Origin: Actinomycetota bacterium
GTDB taxonomy: Bacteria > Actinomycetota > Thermoleophilia > Miltoncostaeales > Miltoncostaeaceae
NCBI GenBank assembly: GCA_020636905.1
Contig: JACJWX010000003.1
Coordinates: forward strand, 1 to 64,000
Direction of reading: 5' to 3'
Length of the DNA: 64,000 nucleotides
Shown here: positions 34,955 through 47,220 of the stretch, piece by piece
Layout: every line of letters starts with the position of its first letter
Position numbering within the stretch: the first letter of the stretch is position 1
The notes under the pieces: model-generated
The model's database searches: none
Seen by the model: the letters and a program-made list of their open reading frames with translations, nothing else
What the model was told of the DNA's origin: nothing
Position numbers and translations under genes: made by a program

Positions 34955-36085
34955 TTACCCGGCCGCCGCCTGGGCGCGGCGTTCCAGTTCGGCGCGGATG
35001 AACGCGTCCAGGTCGCCGTCCAGCACGCTCTGGGCGTTGCCGACCTCGTGGCCGGTGCGCAGGTCCTTGACCATGGTGTAAGGGTGGATCACGTAGCTGC
35101 GGATCTGGCTCCCGAACCCGATGGTCATGGACTCGCCGCGGGCCCTCGCGGCCTCTTCCTCGCGGATCTGGAGTTCGTGCTGCACCAGCCGCGAGCGGAG
35201 CATCGACATGGCCGTCGCGCGGTTCTGAGTCTGCGAGCGTTCGTTCTGGCACTGGACGACGATGCCGGTGGGCAGGTGCGTGATGCGGATCGCCGATTCG
35301 GTCTTGTTGACGTGCTGCCCGCCGGCGCCCGACGCGCGGTAGGTGTCGATGCGGAGGTCCTTGTCCTCGATCTCGACCTCGACGTCGTCGGAAACCAGCG
35401 GGCCGACGTCGACCGCCGCGAACGAGGTCTGTCGGCGATGCGCCGAATCGAAGGGTGAGAGCCGCACGAGCCGGTGCACGCCCCGCTCCGCGGACAGCAG
35501 GCCGTACGCCGATGCGCCCGAAACGGTGAACGTCACGCTCTTGAGGCCGGCCTCGGTGCCCTCCTGCTGCTCCTTGATGTCGCTCGTGAAGCCGCGGGCC
35601 TCCGCCCAGCGCAGGTACATGCGCAGCAGCATTTCGGCCCAGTCCTGGGCGTCGGTGCCCCCTTCGCCCGCGTTGATCGAGACGATGGCGTCGCCGCCGT
35701 CGTGTTCGCCCGAGAAGAGGCGGGCTTCCTCGAGACGTTCGAGGGTGGCGGCGATCCGGGAGAGGCCGTCGTCGATCTCGGCGAGGAACTCACCGTCGGC
35801 GTCGTCACCCTCACCGCGGGCCACGTCGACCAGGTCGACGAGGTCGGCGACCTCCTGGCCGATGCCGTTGATCTCCTCGAGGCGGTCCCTCACCGCGGCG
35901 TGCTCGGCCGACACGCGCGACGCCGACTGCGGGTCGTCCCAGAAGTCATCAGCCTGCATGGCGGTCTCGAGTTCGTCGACGCGGGCACGCAGCTTCTCGG
36001 GATCGACGTAGCCGTGCAGCACGTCCACGCGCTCGCGCAATGCGGCGGCGGTGGCCGCGAGGGTGTCGATGTCGGGTGTGCTCAT
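34955..36085 (-). CDS. prfB: Peptide chain release factor 2
   Basis: Terminates translation at UGA and UAA. 376 residues in one continuous frame, so the programmed +1 frameshift of many prfB genes is absent. The stop-codon recognition tripeptide SPF is in VRLSPFDSAHRRQTSF, and the catalytic GGQ in RASGAGGQHVNKTESAIRITH. It lies 30 bases after the secA stop in the run hpf-secA-prfB. Confidence 0.97.
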   Translation of the reverse strand: MSTPDIDTLAATAAALRERVDVLHGYVDPEKLRARVDELETAMQADDFWDDPQSASRVSAEHAAVRDRLEEINGIGQEVADLVDLVDVARGEGDDADGEFLAEIDDGLSRIAATLERLEEARLFSGEHDGGDAIVSINAGEGGTDAQDWAEMLLRMYLRWAEARGFTSDIKEQQEGTEAGLKSVTFTVSGASAYGLLSAERGVHRLVRLSPFDSAHRRQTSFAAVDVGPLVSDDVEVEIEDKDLRIDTYRASGAGGQHVNKTESAIRITHLPTGIVVQCQNERSQTQNRATAMSMLRSRLVQHELQIREEEAARARGESMTIGFGSQIRSYVIHPYTMVKDLRTGHEVGNAQSVLDGDLDAFIRAELERRAQAAAG

Positions 36086-36115
36086 GGGTGCCTGCGAGGG
36101 GTCGGGAGCGACACC

Positions 36116-38739
<2,624 letters not shown>

Positions 38740-38855
38740 GGGGCCTCAGATCGATTTGGTGCACATCACGGCATGCGCAGGAAGGGGCGGCGCGCCACCC
38801 AAGAGCGTAGCAACGCCGCCCAGCCCATCGGCATTCGCCGGGCGGAATGGAGCCT

Positions 38856-38879
38856 CCGCGGCGACCGGGGTCGCCGCGG
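38856..38879 (-). terminator. Terminator between hpf and secA
   Basis: CCGCGGCGAC (38856-38865) and GTCGCCGCGG (38870-38879) form a perfect 10-base stem around CGGG. It lies 9 bases after the hpf stop and 117 bases before the secA start. Confidence 0.75.
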
Positions 38880-38887
38880 GGGTCGGC

Positions 38888-39469
38888 CTAGTCCTGCGGG
38901 ACGATGAGCCCGTAGTCACCGTCGCCGCGGCGGTAGACGACGTTGATCTCGCCACCGTTCTCCTCGTTGCGGAACACGTAGAAGTCATGGTGGAGCATGT
39001 CCATCTGCAGAAGCGCCTCGTCCACCGCCATCGGCGGCATGGCGTGACGCTTGGTCTTGACCAGGCTCCCGAATTCGGCCTCGGCTTCGTGCTGGAGCTC
39101 GGGGATCGGCGTGAGATCCTCGGCCTCGGCGGGTTCGGTCGCGCGGCCGTGGCCGCGATGGTGGCGACGCCGCCGTTCGCGGTACCGCACCGCCTGGCGT
39201 TCAAGCTTGCGAGCGGCGTGGTCGATGGCCACGTACATGTCCTCGGCCGTTTCGCGCACGCGCAGGACGGTCCCCTTGGCCCGCACGGTGACCTCGGCGG
39301 TCTGGGGGCGGTCGATCTTCGGGTTCCGTTCGATCGACAGTTCGAGTTCCACGACGGGCGCCTCGTCCCAGGGCGGGAGGATGCGGGTGAGTCGCTCGAG
39401 CTTCCGCTCGGCATGCTCGAACAGCGCGTCGGTGACCGGCATGTTCTTGCCCTTGACGTTCAATTGCAT
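38888..39469 (-). CDS. hpf: Long-form ribosome hibernation promoting factor
   Basis: Dimerises 70S ribosomes into inactive 100S particles in resting cells. 193 residues from the ATG at 39469, which has GGAGG 9 bases upstream. N-terminal HPF domain (MQLNVKGKNMPVTDALFEHA to DMYVAIDHAARKLERQ), an acidic/basic linker (RERRRRHHRGHG), and the C-terminal dimerisation domain (VKTKRHAMPPMAVDEALLQM DMLHHDFYVFRNEENGGEINVVYRR) typical of the long form. Next to secA as in most actinobacteria and firmicutes. Confidence 0.95.
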   Translation of the reverse strand: MQLNVKGKNMPVTDALFEHAERKLERLTRILPPWDEAPVVELELSIERNPKIDRPQTAEVTVRAKGTVLRVRETAEDMYVAIDHAARKLERQAVRYRERRRRHHRGHGRATEPAEAEDLTPIPELQHEAEAEFGSLVKTKRHAMPPMAVDEALLQMDMLHHDFYVFRNEENGGEINVVYRRGDGDYGLIVPQD

Positions 39470-39504
39470 CTGAGTGGCCTCCGGTGCCGCAAATGGAGAA
39501 TGAT

Positions 39505-40224
39505 TCATTGTACGTCAGGCTCCGCGGATCGCTCGGACCGCACCCCCACGACACGGGCGAACGTCACCGCGCGGATCCCCCGGATTCCGGCTCGGCGCAG
39601 CGCGATCGCACAGGCGCCGATGGTGGCCCCGGTGGTCAGCACGTCGTCCACGAGCCAGATCGGGTCCGCGGGGCCCGCCCGCACGACCTGGAAGGCGCCA
39701 CGGACGTGGGCCGCGCGTGCCGTGCGCGAGGAGCCGCGCTGCGGCGGCGCCTCCCGTGTCCGCGCGAGGAGTCCGTCGTCCACCTCGACCGACCAGCGCC
39801 TGCCGAGCGCCTCGGCCAGCACCGTCGACTGGTTGTAGCCCCGCCGGCGGTGCCGGGCGTGTGTGAGCGGGACGGGGACGAGCACCGCCGCCCCGGTCGG
39901 CGCCGCGCAGCGCGCGACCATCACCCGTGCCATCACGTCCCCCAGGTCCCGGCGACCGTGATCCTTGAGCGCCGTGACGATGCGCCCGTTGACCTCGTCG
40001 AAGGGCACCGCGTGCTGCGCCCCCGCGAGCCCGCGCGGACACTCAGGACACGACATGAGATCGGCCGCCCAGGGGTGGCCGCACGTCCGGCAAGCGGTCG
40101 GCGCGGTATGGCCGATCGACGCCAGACATCGTGCGCAGACCGGGTTCCCGGGGATCCGGCAGACGACGCACGTGGTCGGAAGCAGCGCCTCGAGCAGTCC
40201 CCCGTGTCGCCACCGGTCGGGCAT
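39505..40224 (-). CDS. ComF family phosphoribosyltransferase-like protein
   Basis: 239 residues. An N-terminal zinc-ribbon (CVVCRIPGNPVCARCL and ACRTCGHPWAADLMSCPEC) is joined to a PRTase fold with HRRRGYNQSTVLAEALGRRW and the PRPP-binding loop WLVDDVLTTGATIGACAIAL. ComF proteins link to DNA uptake in naturally competent bacteria; elsewhere the role is unclear. The ATG at 40224 is without a strong ribosome site, and the frame remains open further upstream. It directly precedes hpf (35 bases). Confidence 0.9.
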   Translation of the reverse strand: MPDRWRHGGLLEALLPTTCVVCRIPGNPVCARCLASIGHTAPTACRTCGHPWAADLMSCPECPRGLAGAQHAVPFDEVNGRIVTALKDHGRRDLGDVMARVMVARCAAPTGAAVLVPVPLTHARHRRRGYNQSTVLAEALGRRWSVEVDDGLLARTREAPPQRGSSRTARAAHVRGAFQVVRAGPADPIWLVDDVLTTGATIGACAIALRRAGIRGIRAVTFARVVGVRSERSAEPDVQ

Positions 40225-40482
40225 CGGCGATGACGATGTCAGGCGCCCTGGAACGACGCATGCCCAGAAGCGCCGACCGTGCCCTTCGAGCACGGTCGGC
40301 CGGCGTCCTCCGTCCACAGCGTCGTGTGCGGCACCCGACTCGACGCGTGCGCGAATCACGCCATGGCGTAGCCTCACCCAGCGCCCGCCAGACCCAGAGT
40401 CCGCGATCCCGGTGGCATCACCAGCATTGCGCGCTCCCGGTGGGCGCGGGCGTGCCACGCCCGCCTGAGTTCACGAGCAGGC

Positions 40483-41479
40483 ATGACCATGCCTGGCCGT
40501 CGCGGTGTGGCGCTCGCGGCCGCGTGGGGTGCCACGGCGAGGCCGCTCCCCAGGCACAGTCCTGCAGGGCGTGCCGCACGCCTGATCTCCCCGCTCCAGA
40601 CACTCGATCTGTACCTGCCGGACGCTGACGGCGCCGCTCCCGCGCCGCTCGTGATCCTCATTCACGGCAGGGCGTTCAGGCAGGGAGTTCCGCGCAGATG
40701 GCGCCCATCGCCACGACGCTGGTTCAGCGCGGATACGCCGTAGCCGCGGTGAACTACCGACTCGCGCCCGCGGCGCATATCCGACCAGCGCACGCGACGT
40801 GAAGCCGCAGTTCGCTGGCTCCGCGTGCGCCTCGGACCACGGGATCGACCCGTGGCGGTTCGCCGCCTGGGGCCGGTCCGCGGGCGGCTGGATGGCCACC
40901 ATGCTCGGAGCCACGGGTGGTCGACCACCATCTTCGACGACCCTCGCTCAGAAGCCGACGGTGTCAGAGCGAGGTCAGGCCGTGGTCGACTGGTACGGGC
41001 GGTCGACCTCTCGTCCATGGAGGCCAGCTCGCCCGGATGCCGAGGTGCCGAGCCCGGTGGCCAGGACCACACAGCCCGCTCGCATCTGGCCATCTCGCGG
41101 TGGCTGGGCCGGGATCCCTCCGTTCCCCCCCTCACGGCGACGACAGACCTCACGGGTACCTGGCGCGCAGCCTGACGCTTCCGCCGTGGTTCATCGTCCA
41201 CGGAACCGCCGACTTCACGGTCCCCGGGCGGTCGGCAGCTGCGCATGCGCTGCTGCTCACAGCAGGCAGGTCGGCTACCTGCCGCTGCGAGGCGTGGGGC
41301 ACGGCGCCGCCAGGTTCACCGACCTGCTGACGCGCCGGTCGATCGCGTTCATCCGCCGGAGCCTCGGCACTGAGGTGAAGCCGGGGCGGTGGTGGCCCTG
41401 GCGACACGAACACCCGAGGGCGCGCATCACCGAATTCTTACGGGCGATGTACGAACCGGGCGGCTGCAGGGGTCTTTGA
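40483..41479 (+). pseudogene. Alpha/beta hydrolase (carboxylesterase-like), broken by several indels
   Basis: Fragments in different frames together spell an esterase: QTLDLYLPDADGAAPAPLVI, ILIHGRAF (oxyanion HG), APIATTLVQRGYAVAAVNYRLAP, GIDPWRFAAWGRSAGGWMAT (nucleophile elbow GRSAG), TIFDDPRSEAD, QAVVDWYG, LPPWFIVHGTADFTVPG (catalytic Asp) and GHGAARFTDLLTRRSIAFIR (catalytic His). At least four frame changes are needed. Each motif is well conserved, so the gene was functional recently or the sequence contains errors. It faces rightwards, opposite to its neighbours. Confidence 0.75.
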
Positions 41480-41499
41480 GGTGAGCGCCCCTACCTCAT

Positions 41500-42220
41500 G
41501 GAGTCAGATGCCCGCCCCCGGCCGTCGCCGCCCGCACCCGAGTCTGATCGCACTGATCGTCATGCCGTTCTCGCCGCGACGCCGGTCGGCGCGAGCCAGG
41601 TTCGGGTCGCCGCAACCCGTGACGGACTCGGTGGTCCGTGGTGATGCCACCTCAGACCGGCTCACTGTCAGACGTTCCCAGGCCCGACGTGGTCGTCCTG
41701 CGCTCCGCCCGCGGAGCCATCGCCGTCGCGTCTCCGCCTCCGACGGCCGGGGGCGCGGCCCGTTGCTCGCCAGGGGCGACGATGGTCCGCTGCGAGGCAC
41801 CAGCCGGATCGCTGGGGATGCGACTGCGCATCGCCACCGGAGCAGGCAATGCCGGGTCCGCTTCCGGAGCCCGTCCACCGTGCGGGGGCATCCTGGCGCC
41901 GGTCGTCGACGGAGGACCAGGGCGCGACGTTAACTCACGGGCGACGGCACCCGCATCAGCGGCCCCGGAACGACGTGATTCCAGGTCGTGGACGGCGTGG
42001 TGAGTTCCGGCACTGATCAGGGGCCCGGGCAGCGACCTGCTCCGCGGCGGTGGAGGCGACGACGTGCTGATGGGCAGGCGGGGCCGCGATCGCCTCCATC
42101 GACCTGGGCGGCGTGAATTGGTTCATCGGTGGCGAACCGCGACGTGGTGGTGTGCTCGCCAGGCTACCGCCAGCTCGGCCTCGGTCAGGGGAGTTCGGCC
42201 AGGTGCGGGCGGGCCTGGAC
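41500..42220 (+). pseudogene. RTX-type calcium-binding repeat protein, heavily frameshifted
   Basis: The clearest piece, about 42015-42100, reads GPGSDLLRGGGGDDVLMGRR, the nonapeptide repeat GGxGxDxLx. Upstream, VRVAATRDGL and a hydrophobic SLIALIVMPF start suggest a secreted protein. No frame is open for the whole length. It has the same kind of damage as its neighbours. Borders are approximate. Confidence 0.45.
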
Positions 42221-42329
42221 ACCGTGCATTGGGACGTCGAGCGCGTGCGCTCGGTGGCATCAGGCGGTCGGCGCGGGCATCTGAGGTCGTGTGCTGCCCG
42301 TTCAGGGGCGCCGCGGTGTCAGGTCCGGG

Positions 42330-43567
42330 TCAGATTCCCTGGGCCCAGGGTCCCAGATACGCCCGCTGGGTGTCGCTGAGTTCGTCGGGGTTCACTCCGG
42401 GCGTCTGCAGCTTGACCGACGCGATCTCGGTCGAGTCCGACGGCGCAGCGTGGACGCCCGGTTCGAGCTCCTCGTGCCGCAACAGGTGCTCGACCAGAAG
42501 GGCCTGGCACCGGCGAGCGTCCATCACCGCGGCAGGGTGCCCTCGGCGACAGGTTCAGCGCGCCCCTCCGCCAGCACGCACACCGTGCAGCCATCAACGA
42601 GCCGGTACTCCTGCACGTGTGGCTCGCCGTCCGTACCGCGGTCGACATCGACCACGCAGCGCCTGCAAAGTCGATCTCGACGTCAGAAAGTGCCCCGCGT
42701 TCGCGATCAGCATCATCCGCATCACGGCCGTAACTCCTCGCGGATGACGCCCACGTCGCCCGTCGCGGTGACGAACACGTCACTCACAGGCGGCGTCGGC
42801 GTGACCGCACGTCGAAACCGTCCATGACCGCCTCGAGGCCCTGAGGGGCGTCCACCTCAGCAACGCAGCCAGCGCTGAGCCCCCGCAGGTCGTTCGGCCA
42901 CGCCCGTCCGGTGCCGCCGTAGCCGGCGACCAGGACGCGGCGTCCGGCGATCAGGACGTTCATCGCCGGGAGACCGTCCACCACCGACTGGCGGCTCCGT
43001 AGCGCGTATCGAACATGCGCGTGGTGTCGGCCCCGTTGACCGCGAACACGGGAACGCGAGCCCGTCGGACGCGTGCAGGGGCCCGCAGGCGGATGATGCC
43101 GGTCGCCGTGTCCTCAGTTTCCGCCGATGACATGCGCGATCCGTCGCGGCAGGTGCCGTGCAGCACGCCGATGAGGTCAGCGCCGTCGTCCATCTGTGAT
43201 GTGCGGCGCGTGATCGACGGCGGTCGAGATAATGGCCGTAATGGGTCTCGCGGTCTTCACCGCGGCAGGCCCTACACCTGATCCGTGCCGTTCCACCAGG
43301 GCGGCCGCGACGTCGTCCTGGGTGGACAGGGGTTGCTGGCGACGGTACCACGTCCGCGCCACCGACGGCGGCAGGGGTGCGCACCAGGTTCGCGGTCTCC
43401 GCCGTGACGTGCAGACAGGCGGCGATCCGCACGCGCAGCAGCTGCTCGCGTCGAACCGCTCCGCGATCCGTGCCAGCACGCGCATGTCGCGCGCCGCCCA
43501 GTCGATCCAGCGCGCCTCCCCCCGGCAGTGAGCGATCCGCGACGTCCGATCGAGATGGCCGCTCACC
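42330..43567 (-). pseudogene. ahcY: Adenosylhomocysteinase, broken by many indels
   Basis: Hydrolyses S-adenosylhomocysteine to adenosine and homocysteine. Pieces in several minus-strand frames, in the right order: WIDWAARDMRVLARIAERF, RIAACLHVTAETANLVRT, PLSTQDDVAAALVERHG, MDDGADLIGVLHG, TGIIRLRA, VPVFAVNGADTTRMFDTRYG, NVLIAGRRVLVAGYG (NAD-binding), LEAVMDGFDV, and at the end SVKLQTPGVNPDELSDTQRA YLGPW. At least six frame changes are needed. Length about 1.24 kb agrees with a full gene. Whether truly a pseudogene or bad sequence cannot be told here. Confidence 0.8.
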
Positions 43568-43675
43568 GGCGGTCCTCGACCGATGCGCCCGCGGGCAGCA
43601 GTCATCAAGCGGCGGCGCCCAGACGGAGCGCCGGCCGAGGTCAGGTGGTGGTCATCCTGCGCGGGCGGGCCAGGT

Positions 43676-44752
43676 CAGTCAGGGTCTGGGATCCGCCCGT
43701 ATCCGGTCTCAGCCAGCCAGTCCACTTCAACTGCTGGATGACCTCGACCGGGCAGGTCGACCTCCGCAGCAATCCGAGATAGAGCGGGGCGTAGTCGCCG
43801 AGCATGACCAAATCGATGGCCGGCCGAGCGCGGTCTCACCCTCGGCGCCCACCTCGATGACCCACGCCGACGTGTTCCTCGACGAGCTCTCTGGTGAGGC
43901 TGAATCGGCGGTTCACCTGGCGGTGCTGGTGCGGCTCGCAGAGCATGATGAGGGGCGGGACAGCGGCGAGCTGCCATTCCGGCGAACCCGCAGATCTCGT
44001 TGTGGTCGACCTCCGGAAGCACGCCCAGTACGCCGCAGGCGCCTTGGCGTTCTCGTTGATCTGCCCTTCCAGCGCTGGGCGACCGCGGCGGTGATCTCCG
44101 CGCCCCAGACGATCGGCACGGTGTCGAGCAACTGCTCGGCGAGCTGCTTCGCGTGGTTGTCGGCCGTGGGCACCTCGGGTCCATTGGCCGCGATCGACGC
44201 CTCGATCATTCAGCGCGCGTCGTCGAGATCGGACGAGGCGTCCGGAATGACCTCCAGGCGGAGAGCACCACCACGAGCGGGTACCAGCAGTCGCAGCGAA
44301 TTGCCGCCAGGGCTGCAATCCGGGGGGCTCGATGATGGGAATCCCCATCTCGCGGTAGTGCCCGTCGAGCTTGCCTCCACTGGTGATCGCGACGCAGGGC
44401 GCGTCACGCTCGGTTGCCTGTGAGGCGGCCGTCAACGTCTCCTCGGTCTCCCCGGTAGCTCGACAGCACCACGGGCGTGTCAGGCCGTAGCCAGGACGTA
44501 GTAGTCGCGAAGCACCGCGACCGGCTTGCGGAGACGATCGCGGTAGGCACCGGTGACGAGATCGGCCGCGATGGCCAATCCGCCCATACCGCAGATCGCC
44601 ACGTTCGCGAAGCTCCCCGGCGACCAGCGGAGGTCAGTGGACTCAGCGCCGCTGCGCGCCTGGTCCCGAAGGCGGTCAGGGACTCGCCCACCCCGCGGCA
44701 GGCCGAGGGAGATCCCTCGCGAACGTCGCCTGATTATCGAGTTGCCGCTCAT
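43676..44752 (-). pseudogene. Bifunctional phosphoglucose/phosphomannose isomerase, broken by indels
   Basis: SIS-domain sugar isomerase linking fructose-6-P with glucose-6-P and mannose-6-P. Fragments in order: NVAICGMGGLAIAADLVTG, RKPVAVLRDY, PDTPVVLSSYRGD, CVAITSGGKL, IIEPPGLQP, DNHAKQLAEQLLDTVPIVWG, AEITAAVAQRWKGQINENAK AP, DHNEICGF, and LEVIQQLK-like at the end (VEVIQQLKWTG). The order and spacing fit an intact gene of about 350 codons. The start ATG at 44752 would overlap the stop of the nucleotidyltransferase gene (ATGA), as in an operon. Confidence 0.78.
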
Positions 44753-45797
44753 CGAACGCTCGCCTCCGTCACCATCTGGCCGACCTCGATCCGGGCATCG
44801 CGTCGAGTCGGACGCCCGCACATCGATTCGCGCATTGTCACCGATCACCGCAGGTCGTCGATGTAGCTCCGCGCCCACGACCACTCCGGCGCCGAGCGCA
44901 TCCGCTGAGCACGGCACCGGCATCGACGCGGCATCCCGCGCGACGACAGCGCCGATCACACGCTTGCCGTCGGCGACGCTGCAGTCCACACCGAGGCTGG
45001 AACCACCCGCGACCTCAGCCGCAGCGGCGATCGTGCATCCGCCCGCGCTGGGAACGCGCCCGTCAGGGGAGTTCGTGCGCACGCGTCCGGCGAGCACGTC
45101 GTGGTGCGCGTCAGGTACGAGGCAGGTGTGCCGATGTCGCGCCAGTAGTCGTCGCTCGGATGCCCGTAGAGGTCCCCAGCCCGGCGACCGCGGAAGATCT
45201 CGCGCTCGATGGAGCACGACCGACCGCCGGGATCGATGCGACCACGTCGCGGCCGAGCACGTACGTGCCGGCATTGATGAGGAAGGGTTCGTCGGGCAGC
45301 AGCTGGTCTCGACTCGGCTTCTCGAGGAATTCCTTGACCGAGCGATCCGGATTGAGCCGGACCAGGCCATAGGCCGACGGGTCCTCGACCGGCGTCAGCG
45401 CGATGGTCGCCCGGGCGCCGACCTCGCGGTGGCCGCGGACGACCTCGTCGAGATCGAGGTCGCTGAGGATGTCGCCGTTGAGCACCAGCACCTCGTCGTG
45501 CTCCAGTAGCCCGATGGCGTTCGCCACGGCGCCGGCGGTGCCGAGCGGCACGGGATCGACCACGTACCGCATGGTCACACCGAACGCCTGACCGTCGCCG
45601 AAATACGCTTCGATGGCGTCGGGTCGGTACCCGCAGGAGAACACGATGTCCGTGATGCCGTGGCGCTTCAGCTGATCGACCTGGTGTTCCACGAATGGCC
45701 GGTCGACGAGCGGCATCATCGGTTTCGGACGGGTCTCGGTCAGCGGCCGCAGCCGCGTCCCCTGCCCTCCGACCAAAATGACGGCCTGCATGCTCAC
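44749..45797 (-). pseudogene. Sugar-phosphate nucleotidyltransferase (mannose-1-P guanylyltransferase type), C-terminal half frameshifted
   Basis: Makes an NDP-sugar. The N-terminal 190 residues are intact: MQAVILVGGQGTRLRPLTET RPKPMMPLVDRP, DIVFSCGYRPDAIEAYFGDG, VVDPVPLGTAGAVANA, EVLVLNGDILSDLDLD and PFLINAGTYVLGRDV. At about 45228 one G seems missing; the other frame then reads CSIEREIF, LYGHPSDDYWRDIGTPASYL and HHDVLAGRVRTNSPDG. More breaks run through the left-handed beta-helix part (GDNARIDV etc.). GTG start overlaps the ugd stop (GTGA). The substrate (GDP-mannose or other) is inferred from the neighbouring isomerase. Confidence 0.82.
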
Positions 45798-47188
45798 GCG
45801 GTACCTCCAGGACGTCCTTCGTCGTCGCTCACACCCACACCGGGCAGGCGACCGATCCCTTCATAGGTGAATCCGGCGACGGCCATGAACTCGGGATCGA
45901 GCAGGTTGCGGCCGTCGATCACGACCGGGCTGGCCATCGTGTTGCGAAGCCCCGGCCAGTCGACCTCGGCGATCTCGGGCCACTCGGTGACGATCACGAC
46001 CGCGTCCGCGCCGGCGACCGCCTCGTGGATCGACTCGGCCAGCTTCATCCCCGAGACGCCCGACACCTCTGACACGACCGGATCCCAGCCGACCACGTGC
46101 GCGCCCTCGGCGAGCAACCGGCCCGCCAGCACCAGGGACGCGGCCTCGCGCATGTCGTCGGTCCCGGGTTTGAACGCCAGACCGAGCAATGCCACACGCA
46201 CCCCGGCGAGCTCGCCGAGGTACTTCCGCAGCTTGCCCACGACGCGGCGCTTCTGCAGCTCGTTGACCTCGATGACGCTGGTGAGCAGCTGGAAGTGGTA
46301 GCCGCTGTTGCCGGCGAGCTGTTTGAGGGCCGAGACGTCCTTCGGGAAGCAGGACCCGCCGAAGCCGATTCCGGCACGAAGAAAGGACCGGCCGATGCGC
46401 GTGTCCATCCCCATCCCGTCGGCCACGACGGCGACATCGGCTCCGACCTCTTCGCAGACGTTCGCGATCTCGTTGATGAAGCTGATCTTGGTCGCCAGAA
46501 ACGCGTTGGACGCGTACTTGACCATCTCGGCGGTGGCGACGCTCGTCCGCAGGACCGGCGCGTCCAGGGACGCGTAGAGATCGGCGACCCGGTCGGCGTC
46601 CTCGCCACGCCACGCCCCGATGACCACCCGGTCGGGGCTCATGAAGTCGGCGATCGCGTCGCCCTCTTTCAGGAACTCGGGGTTGCTGGCGTAGCCGACC
46701 GCGGCGAGTCCCGACGCGTCGAGCAGGTCGCGAACGCGGCGGCCGGTGCCAACGGGCACGGTGCTCTTGGTGACCAGCACCAGATCGCCGACCACGTCTG
46801 CGGGAAGCCGGCCGAGTTCGCCGACGAACCCCATCACGCGGGACAGGTCGGCGTCGCCGGAGAACAACGGCGGGGTGTCCACCGCGATGAACGCCACGTC
46901 GCTGCGGGAAACCATCTCCTCCAGGTCGATCGTGAACGACAGCCGATCCGCACATTCGGCCATCAGATCGGCCAGCCCCGGTTCATAGATCGGGACGTCG
47001 CCGGCCCGCAGCCGCGCGACCTTGGACTCGTCGATGTCGCGGATCACGACCCGATGGCCGAGCGAGGCGAGGCAGACGCCCGTGACGAGCCCGACATACC
47101 CGGCGCCGACCACGCCGACGCGGGCGGGCACCAACCCGCCTTCCGCGTCGTGGCCTGGCGACGATGCCGTCGTGGAGTGGTGCTCCAT
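45794..47188 (-). CDS. ugd: UDP-glucose 6-dehydrogenase
   Basis: Oxidises UDP-glucose to UDP-glucuronate for surface polysaccharide. 464 residues. Rossmann motif GVVGAGYVGLVTG (25-37), AVDTP, TKSTVPVGTG, NPEFLKEGDAI, the catalytic Cys280 in GFGGSCFPKD, and the C-terminal UDP-binding domain with LGLAFKPGTDDMREA. An N-terminal extension of 20 residues (MEHHSTTASSPGHDAEGGLV) precedes the fold; the ATG has GGAGGA 6 bases upstream. In the middle of a long leftward run with LCP and nucleotidyltransferase genes. Confidence 0.96.
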   Translation of the reverse strand: MEHHSTTASSPGHDAEGGLVPARVGVVGAGYVGLVTGVCLASLGHRVVIRDIDESKVARLRAGDVPIYEPGLADLMAECADRLSFTIDLEEMVSRSDVAFIAVDTPPLFSGDADLSRVMGFVGELGRLPADVVGDLVLVTKSTVPVGTGRRVRDLLDASGLAAVGYASNPEFLKEGDAIADFMSPDRVVIGAWRGEDADRVADLYASLDAPVLRTSVATAEMVKYASNAFLATKISFINEIANVCEEVGADVAVVADGMGMDTRIGRSFLRAGIGFGGSCFPKDVSALKQLAGNSGYHFQLLTSVIEVNELQKRRVVGKLRKYLGELAGVRVALLGLAFKPGTDDMREAASLVLAGRLLAEGAHVVGWDPVVSEVSGVSGMKLAESIHEAVAGADAVVIVTEWPEIAEVDWPGLRNTMASPVVIDGRNLLDPEFMAVAGFTYEGIGRLPGVGVSDDEGRPGGTA

Positions 47189-47220
47189 CGTGTCCTCCGG
47201 GGGCGTGATCGGGAGTCCGT

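Noticed and set aside
34955..36085. Programmed frameshift of prfB
   Set aside because: The RF2 gene is in one continuous frame from its start with no CTTTGA-like site.
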